NCBI GenBank assembly: GCA_965267405.1
Contig: OZ253954.1
Location: 2,170,001-2,234,000, forward strand
Reading direction: 5' to 3'
Origin: JAPPOI01 sp028818055
GTDB taxonomy: Bacteria; Pseudomonadota; Alphaproteobacteria; Rhodobacterales; Rhodobacteraceae
Length of the DNA stretch: 64,000 nucleotides
Part shown: positions 17,247 through 26,060 of the stretch, one piece after another
How positions within the stretch are numbered: position 1 is the stretch's first letter
Layout: each line of letters begins with the position of its first letter
Notes under the pieces: model-generated
Databases searched by the model: none
Seen by the model: the letters and a program-made list of their open reading frames with translations, nothing else
Told to the model about the DNA's origin: nothing
Position numbers and translations under genes: made by a program

Positions 17247-19703
17247 ATGGCCGAGCTTCCAACAAAAGCACGTGTAGTGATCATAGGCGGAGGCGCCGTC
17301 GGCGCGTCGTCACTCTATCACCTTGCCAAGGCAGGATGGACCGACTGTGTCCTGGTTGAAAAAAATGAACTGACAGCGGGTTCTACGTGGCACGCGGCTG
17401 GCAACGTACCAACTTTTTCGACGTCTTGGTCGATCATGAACATGCAACGGTATTCGACAGAGCTTTATGCAAGGCTTGGTGAAGAAGTTGATTACCCGAT
17501 GAACTATCATCAGACCGGCTCGATCCGGATCGCACACTCGAAAGAGCGCATGCAAGAATTTGAGCGGGCGTGCTCTATGGGTCGATATCAGGGTATCGAC
17601 ATGGAAATCTGGACGCCGGAGCAGGCCAAGGAAAAGTACCCATTTCTCGAAACCCACGACATGGCTGGCGCGCTATGGGATCCTACCGACGGTGACATTG
17701 ATCCGGCACAGCTGACGCAAGCGCTGGCCAAAGGTGCACGCGACATGGGGCAGCAGATCATCCGCTTTTGTCCCGCAACAGGTGTTACCCAACAAGACGA
17801 CGGGTCATGGATCGTTCACACCGAGAAAGGCGATATCGCTTGCGAGTATGTCGTTAACGCTGCGGGATACTACGCCCAGCAGGTCGGGGAATGGTTTAAG
17901 CCATACGGCGGTCGTACCGTTCCAATGATGGTGATGAGCCACCAGTATCTTTTAACCGAGCAAGTGGCGGAAGTCGAAGCGTGGTCAAAGGAAAATGGAG
18001 GCAAACTGCCCCTAATCCGTGACGTCGACATATCCTACTATCTACGGCAGGAGAAAAACGGATTTAACATCGGGCCCTATGAACCGAACTGTAAAGGTCA
18101 TTGGATGACTGAAGACGATCCGATGCCGGACGATTTTAGCTTTCAGCTGTATCAGGATGATTTGGATCGGATTGAGGACATCGTTGCAGACGCCATGGAA
18201 CGCGTTCCGTTGTCTGGCGCTGCGGGCATTGAACGTATCATCAACGGTCCCATTCCGTATGCGCCCGACGGTCTCCCACTGATTGGACCCATGCCCGGCG
18301 TCAAAAACGCTTTTGAGGCGTGCGTGTTTACGTTCGGCATCGCTCAAGCGGGAGGCGCCGGCAAGGTGCTTGCAGAGTGGATCACCGAAGGTGCCACAGA
18401 GTGGGATATGTGGAGTGTCGATCCACGCCGCTACACAGATTACACTGATCAGGATTATTGCGACCAAAAAGGAATGGAAGTTTACGGCAATGAATACGCC
18501 ATGCACTTCCCATTCCATGAATGGCCAGCCGCCCGTGACAAGAAGCTGTCGGCGGTCGACTCCAAAGTTCGGGAACTTGGTGGCGTCATGGGGGTCTATA
18601 ACGGGTGGGAGCGCGCGAATTGGTTCGCTCATCCGGGCGACGACACGTCGGAAGAAGCGACACATACTTGGGATCGTGAAGGGCCTTGGCGCCAGCGCAT
18701 TCAGGAAGAGTGTGAGGCCGTACGTGATGGCGTCGGCGTTTTGGATCTTCCGGGGTTTTCCCGTTATCGCGTCAAAGGTCCCGGAGCTGCGGATTGGCTG
18801 AACAGCTTGACTGCCTCTCGTTTGCCATCGCCAGGGCGCGTTGGCCTTGCTTACTTTGCCGATGATCGCGGACGCATCAAAACCGAGATGTCTGTATTCA
18901 CGTACTCGGAGGAAGAATTCACGCTCATCACGGCGGCGGGGGCCCAATGGCATGACTTCGAGATTTTGAAGGATGCTTTGCCAGCTGATGGCTCGATCGA
19001 GCTGACGGATCACACGACCGAGTATTCTTGTTTGATTGTCACAGGTCCGAAGTCGCGGAACTTGTTCGAGGAAATTGGAACTGAGGCTGACCTGACGAAG
19101 CCTTGGCTAACATTCCAGGAAGCGACAGTTGCCGGGAAGAAATGCAAGCTTGCCCGGGTTAGTTTTGCAGGTGAGTTAGGATGGGAAATCCATGCGAGCG
19201 TCACGGACATTCCTGCCTTGTACGCCGCCGTTCTTGCCGGAGGTGCCAAACCGTTTGGCATGTATGCCCTTGATGCCCTTCGAATTGAAAAGGGATACCG
19301 CACTTGGAAGGGGGATCTCTCGACGGATTACTCGGTTCTCGAAGGCGGACTGGATCGCTTCATCAAGCTCGACAAGCCGCAGGATTTCCCGGGCAAAGCT
19401 GCGATTTTGAATGAGAAGCAGCAGGGCGTGAACAAGCGGTTCGTGACGCTGGTTGTTGACGCTGGCGACGCAGACGCGCCGTATATGTCTACGCTTTGGC
19501 ATGGCGATCAGGTTGTCGGCGAAACAACTTCTGGAAACTTCGGGTATCGGGTCGGCAAGTCCATCGCGCTTGGCATGCTGCGAAGCGATCTGACGGTGCC
19601 GGGCACCGAAATCGACGTCGAGATCTATGGTGTAAAATGCCGCGCAGTGGTTCAGGAAGACCAGCCACTATGGGATCCGAAGAACGAACGTTTGAGGGCG
19701 TGA
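17247..19703 (+). CDS. FAD-dependent demethylase-like protein fused to GcvT domain (copy 1)
   Basis: An 818-residue protein organised like dimethylglycine or sarcosine dehydrogenase. Residues 1-370 are a DAO-type flavin domain with GGGAVGASS at 14-22 and STWHAAG at 46-52; H49 matches the His that binds FAD covalently in those enzymes. A linker domain follows, then a GcvT-like folate domain from about 430 to the end. It would oxidise an N-methyl group and pass the carbon to tetrahydrofolate. GGAG lies 8 bases upstream. It is followed by a homocysteine methyltransferase fusion and a second paralogue. The exact substrate is unknown. Confidence 0.88.
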   Translation: MAELPTKARVVIIGGGAVGASSLYHLAKAGWTDCVLVEKNELTAGSTWHAAGNVPTFSTSWSIMNMQRYSTELYARLGEEVDYPMNYHQTGSIRIAHSKERMQEFERACSMGRYQGIDMEIWTPEQAKEKYPFLETHDMAGALWDPTDGDIDPAQLTQALAKGARDMGQQIIRFCPATGVTQQDDGSWIVHTEKGDIACEYVVNAAGYYAQQVGEWFKPYGGRTVPMMVMSHQYLLTEQVAEVEAWSKENGGKLPLIRDVDISYYLRQEKNGFNIGPYEPNCKGHWMTEDDPMPDDFSFQLYQDDLDRIEDIVADAMERVPLSGAAGIERIINGPIPYAPDGLPLIGPMPGVKNAFEACVFTFGIAQAGGAGKVLAEWITEGATEWDMWSVDPRRYTDYTDQDYCDQKGMEVYGNEYAMHFPFHEWPAARDKKLSAVDSKVRELGGVMGVYNGWERANWFAHPGDDTSEEATHTWDREGPWRQRIQEECEAVRDGVGVLDLPGFSRYRVKGPGAADWLNSLTASRLPSPGRVGLAYFADDRGRIKTEMSVFTYSEEEFTLITAAGAQWHDFEILKDALPADGSIELTDHTTEYSCLIVTGPKSRNLFEEIGTEADLTKPWLTFQEATVAGKKCKLARVSFAGELGWEIHASVTDIPALYAAVLAGGAKPFGMYALDALRIEKGYRTWKGDLSTDYSVLEGGLDRFIKLDKPQDFPGKAAILNEKQQGVNKRFVTLVVDAGDADAPYMSTLWHGDQVVGETTSGNFGYRVGKSIALGMLRSDLTVPGTEIDVEIYGVKCRAVVQEDQPLWDPKNERLRA

Positions 19704-19707
19704 GCGG

Positions 19708-21033
19708 ATGACGATCACAATTCTCGACGGCGGGATGGGTCAGGAATTGTTGGCCCGGACCGGCGCTGAACCGACAGGCCTTTGGTCCACTCAAGTTATG
19801 ATCGACTTTCCCGACGCCGTTCGGTCGGTTCATGACGATTATTTTTTGGCCGGCTCTGATGTGGCGACCACCAATACTTATGCGATCTTTCACGACAGGT
19901 TGGATCCGGTTGGCAAAGGAGATCAGTTTGAAGAACTTCACCATCAGGCTTTGAAGATTGCCAAAGCGTCGCGCGATGACCACGGGGCAGGTCAGGTGGC
20001 CGGATCCCTTGGCCCTTTAGGATGGTCCTATGACGCTAAATTCGCGCCGCCAGCAGCTGAAGCTGCGCCCCTCTATGCCGAGATTGTTGCGATCCATGAT
20101 CCACACGTAGACCTGTTCTTAATTGAGACCATGTCAGGCGTCGATCAGGCCCGGGGTGCCCTGATGGGAACCGATGGAAGCAAACTGCCTGTGTGGCTGA
20201 GTCTGAGCGTTGATGATGACAATGGCACGTGTCTACGCTCCGGTGAGCCCCTCACAGAGGCCGTTGAGATGGCGTCTGGTTATGACGTGGATGCAATCCT
20301 GCTCAATTGCTCCAAACCAGAAGCCATCAGCCAAGGTTTGGACGTGATGAAAGAAACAGGAGTTCGGTTCGGAGCATATGCAAACGGCTTCACCTCAATC
20401 TCGGATAGTTTCAAATCTTCTCATGCGACGGTGAACGTCTTGAGCAAGCGGCAAGACTTGGGACCCGAAGCCTATGCAGACTTTGCCGAGACGTGGGCGG
20501 AAAAGGGTGCGACCATAATTGGTGGATGCTGTGAAACCGGCCCGGCTCATATCGCGGAAATCGCGAGAAGACCGATGAATATTCCGAAATCAATACAAGA
20601 GCTTATTGGTCGCTTCCCGCTGGGATTCGTTGCAACGGTCATACCCGGGGGGCGACCAGCAGTCAGCCCAAAAGGGACCTTTCTTGTTCTGGATGATGAG
20701 ACAATTGCGTTTGGCGAAATCCGGTCACCCCAAACAATTTCAAACTTGTCGCACTCGCCCGAGGTCGAAGTTAACTTCGTCGACGTATTCACTCGGAAGG
20801 GCGCGCGCATACGCGGTTCGGCCGTCATTGTTCGGCGCGGCTCGGATGAATTCGCAAGACTTCAGCCGAAGTTTGCCGATATTTGGGGCGACTTGGCCAA
20901 TCGCATCAATGCGATAGTGAAAATCAGTGCAGATGAAGTGAAGCCTTTGTCGACGCCTCCCTACGACGATGGCGTCACAGAGGAAGAAATGATCGCACTT
21001 TACAAAGCAAAGTTTGCGGAGATGTATCCATGA
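19708..21033 (+). CDS. Homocysteine S-methyltransferase domain fused to PPOX-like domain
   Basis: A 441-residue two-domain protein. Residues 1-290 are a BHMT/MmuM-type homocysteine methyltransferase barrel: DGGMGQEL at 7-14 and zinc cysteines C201, C274 and C275 (GGCCETGP). Residues about 295-441 resemble a pyridoxamine-phosphate-oxidase (PPOX) split barrel (GRFPLGFVATV, RKGARIRGSA), a fold that binds flavin or F420. No frameshift or stop separates them. It lies between two FAD/GcvT genes, overlapping the second by ATGA. The first domain could move a methyl group from a betaine-like donor; the role of the second is not known. Confidence 0.82.
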   Translation: MTITILDGGMGQELLARTGAEPTGLWSTQVMIDFPDAVRSVHDDYFLAGSDVATTNTYAIFHDRLDPVGKGDQFEELHHQALKIAKASRDDHGAGQVAGSLGPLGWSYDAKFAPPAAEAAPLYAEIVAIHDPHVDLFLIETMSGVDQARGALMGTDGSKLPVWLSLSVDDDNGTCLRSGEPLTEAVEMASGYDVDAILLNCSKPEAISQGLDVMKETGVRFGAYANGFTSISDSFKSSHATVNVLSKRQDLGPEAYADFAETWAEKGATIIGGCCETGPAHIAEIARRPMNIPKSIQELIGRFPLGFVATVIPGGRPAVSPKGTFLVLDDETIAFGEIRSPQTISNLSHSPEVEVNFVDVFTRKGARIRGSAVIVRRGSDEFARLQPKFADIWGDLANRINAIVKISADEVKPLSTPPYDDGVTEEEMIALYKAKFAEMYP

Positions 21034-23462
21034 GTGTTCCATCACACGCCCGCGTCGTCATCATTGGCGGCGGTGTTATCGGCAGCTCCATTGCCTATCA
21101 CTTGGCCAAGAAAGGCTGGACCGACGTCGTCCTTATGGAGCGAAAGCGGCTTACCAGCGGCACCACATGGCACGCTGCAGGTCTGATTGCGCAGCTTCGG
21201 AATTCTGCGAACATGACGAAGCTCGCGAAGTATACGCAAGAGCTTTACGGAGATCTTGAAGCTGAAACAGGGGTCTCCACGGGATTTCGACGCTGCGGTT
21301 CCATAACCGTTGCTCTGACGGAGGAGCGCAAAGAAGAAATCCTAAGACTCGCCACAATGGCTCGCGCGTTCGATGTAGAAATTGATGAAATCAGCGCCGA
21401 TGAAGTGAAGGATAAGTACCCTTACCTTGAGACCAAAGACGTCAAGCAGGGTGTTTGGCTTCCCAAGGACGGGCAAGGCGACCCTGCCAATATCACGCTT
21501 GCACTTGCCAAGGGCGCGCGGCAGCGCGGCGCCAAGACGTTGGAAGGCGTCAAAGTCACAAACATTGTGAAAGATGGAGCCCGAGTGACTGGTGTCGATT
21601 GGGAAACTGAGAAGGGCGAAACGGGTCATACTACTTGTGAAGCGATCGTCATCTCGTCTGGCATGTGGTCGCATTCTGTTGGCCGGATGGCCGGAGTTAA
21701 CATCCCACTTCACGCCTGCGAACACTTCTACATTGTGACCGAGGGCATCGACGGCATTACGCAGCTGCCGGTACTGCGTGTCCCGGACGAATGCGCATAT
21801 TACAAAGAAGATGCGGGAAAGATTCTGCTTGGTGCATTTGAACCTGTGGCCAAGCCTTGGGGTATGAACGGAATTCCTGACAGCTTTGAATTTGATCAAC
21901 TGCCTGAAGACTTTGATCACTTTGAGCCGATCCTTGAAAAGGCTGTCGAGCGTATGCCGATCCTGGCAGAAGCAGGCATTCACACTTTCTTTAACGGACC
22001 CGAAAGCTTCACTCCGGACGATGCGTACCACCTTGGATTGGCACCTGGGACTGACAATATCTGGGTCGCTGCCGGTTTCAACTCGATCGGAATCCAATCC
22101 GGCGGCGGTGCTGGAATGGCCTTGGCCGAATGGATGGACAGTGGTGAAAAGCCATTTGATCTGGGCGACGTCGACATCACGCGGATGCAACCTTTCCAAG
22201 GCAACAAACACTATCTTTATGATCGCTCAGTCGAGACTTTGGGTCTGCTTTACGCAGATCACTATCCTTACCGCCAGAAAGCAACGGCGCGAGGTGTGCG
22301 GCGAACTCCGTTCCACCATCAGTTGCTGGAACAGGGCGGTGTCATGGGCGAGATTGCTGGTTGGGAGCGGGCGAACTGGTTCGCAGACCCGGGTCAGGAT
22401 CGTGAATACCAATACACTTGGAAGCGACAGAACTGGTTTGAAAACAACGCGCGCGAACACATGGCCGTTCGCGAGAACGTCGGCATGTATGACATGTCCT
22501 CGTTCGGGAAAATCCGGGTCGAAGGTCCGGATGCAGAGATTTTTCTCAATCGTGTCTGCGGTGGCCAGATGGCCGTGGAACCGGGCAAGATTGTCTATAC
22601 TCAGTTCCTGAATTCGACCGGTGGCATCGAGGCCGATGTGACCGTCACTCGCCTAAGCGATACGGCTTATCTGGTGGTGACGCCGGCCGCGACACGCCTT
22701 GCTGATCAAACTTGGTTGGAGCGGCACAAGGCAGGCAGCAATGTCGTCATAACCGATGTAACTGCAGGTGAAGGCGTTTTGGCGGTAATGGGGCCAAACT
22801 CTCGGGCACTCCTTGAAAAAGTCAGTCCAGCAGACTGGTCAAACGAAGCCCACCCCTTTGGATTCGCAAGAGAAATTGAACTTGGTTACGGTCTGGCCCG
22901 CGCGCATCGCGTGTCGTACGTGGGCGAACTGGGGTGGGAGCTTTATGTCTCGTCCGACATGTGTGGGCATGCATTCGAAACGCTTTTCGAAGCGGGTCAG
23001 GAGATGAACCTTAAGTTGGTTGGCATGCACGCCATGGATACCCTGCGGATCGAAAAGGCATTCCGCCACTTTGGCCACGACATTACCTGCGAAGATAACG
23101 TTATCGATGCTGGTTTAGGGTTTGCCGTTAAAACTGACAAACCCGATTTCATTGGTCGAGATGCTGTACTGCGTCGAAAAGAATCCGGTCCCGAAATGCG
23201 CATGCTTCAATTCAAGCTGGCTGACCCCGAGCCGCTGTTGTTCCACAACGAGGCAATCCTGAAGGATGGCAAGTTCGTCGGGTATCTTAGTTCGGGCAAT
23301 TACGGTCACTTCCTTGGTGGTGCGATAGGCATGGGATATGTTCCGTCGGCGATGGCGAAAGAAGACCACGGTTGGGAAATTGAGGTTGCCGGCCAGCGGG
23401 TAGCTGCAGAAACTTCACTTCGTCCAATGTACGATCCGAAATCAGAAAGGATGCGCGCCTAG
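21030..23462 (+). CDS. FAD-dependent demethylase-like protein fused to GcvT domain (copy 2)
   Basis: An 810-residue paralogue of copy 1 with the same order: dinucleotide motif GGGVIGSS at 13-20, TTWHAAG at 45-51 with the candidate flavinylation residue H48, then linker and GcvT-like folate domain (ELGWELYV and HAMDTLRIEKAFRHFGHD in the C-terminal third). It is translationally coupled to the methyltransferase-PPOX gene by ATGA. The similarity to copy 1 is clear but the two differ throughout, so they likely act on different methylated amines or in sequence. A hairpin follows the stop. Confidence 0.88.
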   Translation: MSVPSHARVVIIGGGVIGSSIAYHLAKKGWTDVVLMERKRLTSGTTWHAAGLIAQLRNSANMTKLAKYTQELYGDLEAETGVSTGFRRCGSITVALTEERKEEILRLATMARAFDVEIDEISADEVKDKYPYLETKDVKQGVWLPKDGQGDPANITLALAKGARQRGAKTLEGVKVTNIVKDGARVTGVDWETEKGETGHTTCEAIVISSGMWSHSVGRMAGVNIPLHACEHFYIVTEGIDGITQLPVLRVPDECAYYKEDAGKILLGAFEPVAKPWGMNGIPDSFEFDQLPEDFDHFEPILEKAVERMPILAEAGIHTFFNGPESFTPDDAYHLGLAPGTDNIWVAAGFNSIGIQSGGGAGMALAEWMDSGEKPFDLGDVDITRMQPFQGNKHYLYDRSVETLGLLYADHYPYRQKATARGVRRTPFHHQLLEQGGVMGEIAGWERANWFADPGQDREYQYTWKRQNWFENNAREHMAVRENVGMYDMSSFGKIRVEGPDAEIFLNRVCGGQMAVEPGKIVYTQFLNSTGGIEADVTVTRLSDTAYLVVTPAATRLADQTWLERHKAGSNVVITDVTAGEGVLAVMGPNSRALLEKVSPADWSNEAHPFGFAREIELGYGLARAHRVSYVGELGWELYVSSDMCGHAFETLFEAGQEMNLKLVGMHAMDTLRIEKAFRHFGHDITCEDNVIDAGLGFAVKTDKPDFIGRDAVLRRKESGPEMRMLQFKLADPEPLLFHNEAILKDGKFVGYLSSGNYGHFLGGAIGMGYVPSAMAKEDHGWEIEVAGQRVAAETSLRPMYDPKSERMRA

Positions 23463-23483
23463 TCTCACATTTTCCATGTGAGA
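23463..23483. terminator. Hairpin between convergent genes
   Basis: A perfect 8-bp inverted repeat (TCTCACAT, loop TTTCC, ATGTGAGA) begins right after the demethylase stop codon and lies before the end of the convergent mutarotase-like gene. No T run follows on either strand, so termination strength is uncertain. Confidence 0.5.
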
Positions 23484-23503
23484 TGGGGTGACGCTCACAA
23501 AGC

Positions 23504-24415
23504 TCATAGCTTGGTGAAACGGTGGATTGTTTTCTGTTGAAAAACCTCGCCCGGTGCCAACCGAACAGACGGGAAGTTCGAATGGTTCGGTGCATCGGGA
23601 AACATCTCTGGTTCCACGGCAATCCCAATCTCGTTCCCGGTGTAAACATGAACTGCGGGTGCGTCGGTATCAATGTCGAGCCGATACGAATCCGAAATCA
23701 GAGAAACTGCGCGTCGCACTTGGTTGCTTTCGCGTAAGATGAAGCACGTATCGATATCATGCTCAGGAACCCGAGCGTTGCGAAGATCCTGATCAACATC
23801 TGAAACACCAATGATTTGGCCGGTTGGAATCTTTTCCTGATCAAGCTCCAAACACGTATCTGCTGCGATTTCGAGTTTTTGATTTGCCCGACCTTCGCCG
23901 GATGCCGACCAATAGGGGTGAAATCCCGCATTCATCAGTGTGGGCGCATCAGTTTCGGCCGCAATTTCAAGAACTAAACAGGTTTCGTCCAAGCGGTACG
24001 TTGCTTCGACAGTTCTTGTTCCTGGAAATGATCCAGGCCTCTGAACCAATCTAAAGGTCACCGAATTCTCGGTAACCGAAGCAACCTCCCAATTTGCCCA
24101 ACAGCTGCTTTCCGATCCCGAATGCAGTAAATTTTGCCCTTCGTTAGGTTCAAACTTAAGGACTTGTCCGTCCAATAGAGCTTGAGATCGACCCAACCTA
24201 TTCAAAACCGGCGCAATAATGACGCCAGAGTAGAGCGCCTCACCAAGCGCTTCATCGAGGCTGTGCGTGGGCACAAAACTTAGAGAGCCGTTGAGGCTCA
24301 GGGCATTCAATCGCGCGCCCAATGATATGAACTTCGCGGAAAGACGACCATTACTGATCTCAATGCACTGCACTTCGGCTCCGTCGGGCAACGTGCCAAA
24401 TAATGATACGTTCAT
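23504..24415 (-). CDS. Aldose 1-epimerase (mutarotase) family protein
   Basis: A 303-residue beta-sandwich protein of the GalM/YeaD-like family, which interconverts sugar anomers. Candidate catalytic residues are H98 (LLHSG), H166 (NAGFHPYW) and E268 in AVEPEMFPDAPNH. The start overlaps the DUF4387 stop by 4 bases, so it is the last gene of the TctCBA-AtuA operon. A mutarotase in a tricarboxylate-type transporter operon suggests a substrate with a sugar-like ring or a repurposed epimerase. Confidence 0.85.
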   Translation of the reverse strand: MNVSLFGTLPDGAEVQCIEISNGRLSAKFISLGARLNALSLNGSLSFVPTHSLDEALGEALYSGVIIAPVLNRLGRSQALLDGQVLKFEPNEGQNLLHSGSESSCWANWEVASVTENSVTFRLVQRPGSFPGTRTVEATYRLDETCLVLEIAAETDAPTLMNAGFHPYWSASGEGRANQKLEIAADTCLELDQEKIPTGQIIGVSDVDQDLRNARVPEHDIDTCFILRESNQVRRAVSLISDSYRLDIDTDAPAVHVYTGNEIGIAVEPEMFPDAPNHSNFPSVRLAPGEVFQQKTIHRFTKL

Positions 24416-24714
24416 TCTATCTCCATCTCGGCGATAAGCGCTGCAACCGCGGCGCCATGCATATCTCGATCCTGTACTGTGCCTTGTACAGCCGGACGAG
24501 GTATTGAGATCTTCACGACGTTAAGGTCTTCGATATCAAATCGCTTCAACGTCTGCGTTGGAGTATCAAGCGCTGCCGCAACGGCGTCGGTCGCTAACCC
24601 AGTCCGCACCCGTTCAAAAGCATCAGAGCTTCCACAAAAAATGTCGATCGTCAGCCAGAAAGGACCAGCATTTTTGGATCGGACTTTCTGGGCGACGGCG
24701 CGCAACTCAGGCAT
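24412..24714 (-). CDS. DUF4387 family protein
   Basis: A 100-residue protein with the DUF4387 pattern: KVRSKNAGPFWLTIDIFC near the start and VVKISIPRPAVQGTVQDRDMHGA near the end. DUF4387 proteins nearly always follow an AtuA-like gene, as here. The ATG at 24714 is preferred: it overlaps the AtuA-like stop by 8 bases and has TTGAGG 6 bases upstream. An earlier in-frame TTG at 24726 is less likely. It probably works with the AtuA-like protein. Confidence 0.82.
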   Translation of the reverse strand: MPELRAVAQKVRSKNAGPFWLTIDIFCGSSDAFERVRTGLATDAVAAALDTPTQTLKRFDIEDLNVVKISIPRPAVQGTVQDRDMHGAAVAALIAEMEIE

Positions 24715-26059
24715 CAACAACCTCAAGAGAAAACGCGTCCATCGGGTCGTCCAAGACCATCACATGGTTCAGGCAGAATTCGTAGATAGGGCCACGATCA
24801 ATTTCTGCGGGAGAGAAGGGAAAAGCGAAAGTCGGCTGTTCTTCTTCTTGAGTGAGCGGGTGATGAAGCAAGTATGGATTCAGAAGTTTTCCGATCTCTC
24901 CAGCCAGTTCAGCCGTGCGGGCGGTGACCATTCCAAGCGCGCCAATTTCCGTTGGGTTTGCTGATTTGGCCTCAAGCGCGCCAAGAACTGCGTTTTTCCC
25001 TATCAATCTGATTTCAATCGAAAAATCATCTTTCTGTGCACTGGTGCGAGCCAATGCCTTTGCAGTGCAACGCGCCACTATGTCGTCTGCCCAGTCCTGT
25101 GCATTTTCGACGTACCGTGGGTCTCGCAGAAGTGCCAAAACCACAGTTTGGTAGCCTGCGACGCGCGCTCCTTCCAGCTTTACGGTGTATTCGTTTGCGG
25201 TCTGCCACACGGAACCTGACACGTTGACACGTTTGTCATCCACAGCCGTATACTTGGAGTTTCGAACATCAAGTGTTCCACCGGGCTCATGCAAAAGGAA
25301 CGGATCGGAATTCTCGTAAAGCATGTGCGCCGAAACCGTATGGGGCGTCGCGTTCGCATCGTCTGCCAAAGGCGTCAGTGTGAATGCACCATCTTCCCAA
25401 TCTATCTGCAGTACTCCGCTTTGCGGGTTGGTGGCACAGAGCGCACCGCATTCGCCGATCTTTGCGGCGTGCCAAGCCAATCCCGGATCAATGCCCTGAG
25501 ATATCGGCAATGCGGCAATGATTGCAGTGTCAGTCGTGCGCCCGGCGATGATGATGTCGGCACCTGTTTCAAGCGCTTGAGTAATTTGCTCGATTCCTGC
25601 GAGGGCCACGATATTGGTACAGCTTTCAATGCGTTCGTCGTCGACATCGGGTGCGGGCGTCAGTGGTCTCAAGTCTCCAGAACCAAGGGCCGCTAGGACG
25701 CGCTCAGTCGGTTGATTGGATTTGAGAACCGCAAGTTTCGCGGTCTGCCCATTCTCGCGCAAGATTTCACGTGTTATGTCGACCAGCCAGTCGACAGCGC
25801 TGTCTGCGCCGCAGGTACCTGCAGTACCAATTACAAGCGGGCAACCAGCACGCTGTGCCGCATCGATCAATCCCGCCCATTCTAACTTGGTCGAGGAACG
25901 CGCGTACTTGCTCACTCCGCGTCCCAGATACGACGGCCCACTGTCAGTTGAGCCGCCGTCGATTGCGATCAGATCAGGCTTGTTGCGTATGCCTCTTTCC
26001 AGGGCCTCCTGATCCCAGCCAAGGCCCAAAGCTCCGGAAGGGACCAGTACCCGTACCAT
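24707..26059 (-). CDS. AtuA-like protein (acyclic terpene utilisation family, DUF1446)
   Basis: A 450-residue protein. It opens MVRVLVPSGALGLGWDQEAL and shows AIDGGSTDSGPSYLG, VIGTAGTCGADSAVDW and IIAGRTTDTA, all typical of the AtuA/DUF1446 family. AtuA is needed for citronellol use in Pseudomonas, but the biochemical step is not established. Here it follows TctA by a single base and is coupled to DUF4387, away from any other terpene gene. The context suggests a role in processing the acid imported by the TctCBA transporter. Confidence 0.85.
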   Translation of the reverse strand: MVRVLVPSGALGLGWDQEALERGIRNKPDLIAIDGGSTDSGPSYLGRGVSKYARSSTKLEWAGLIDAAQRAGCPLVIGTAGTCGADSAVDWLVDITREILRENGQTAKLAVLKSNQPTERVLAALGSGDLRPLTPAPDVDDERIESCTNIVALAGIEQITQALETGADIIIAGRTTDTAIIAALPISQGIDPGLAWHAAKIGECGALCATNPQSGVLQIDWEDGAFTLTPLADDANATPHTVSAHMLYENSDPFLLHEPGGTLDVRNSKYTAVDDKRVNVSGSVWQTANEYTVKLEGARVAGYQTVVLALLRDPRYVENAQDWADDIVARCTAKALARTSAQKDDFSIEIRLIGKNAVLGALEAKSANPTEIGALGMVTARTAELAGEIGKLLNPYLLHHPLTQEEEQPTFAFPFSPAEIDRGPIYEFCLNHVMVLDDPMDAFSLEVVDA

Positions 26060-26060
26060 A

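Noticed and set aside
18042..19013. 323-codon reading frame on the minus strand inside the first FAD/GcvT gene
   Set aside because: It lies fully antisense to a gene with clear domains, has no recognisable motif and is the kind of frame produced by codon bias on the opposite strand.
21342..22211. 289-codon minus-strand frame inside the second FAD/GcvT gene
   Set aside because: Antisense to a well-supported gene and rich in His, Arg and Cys as expected from a shadow frame.
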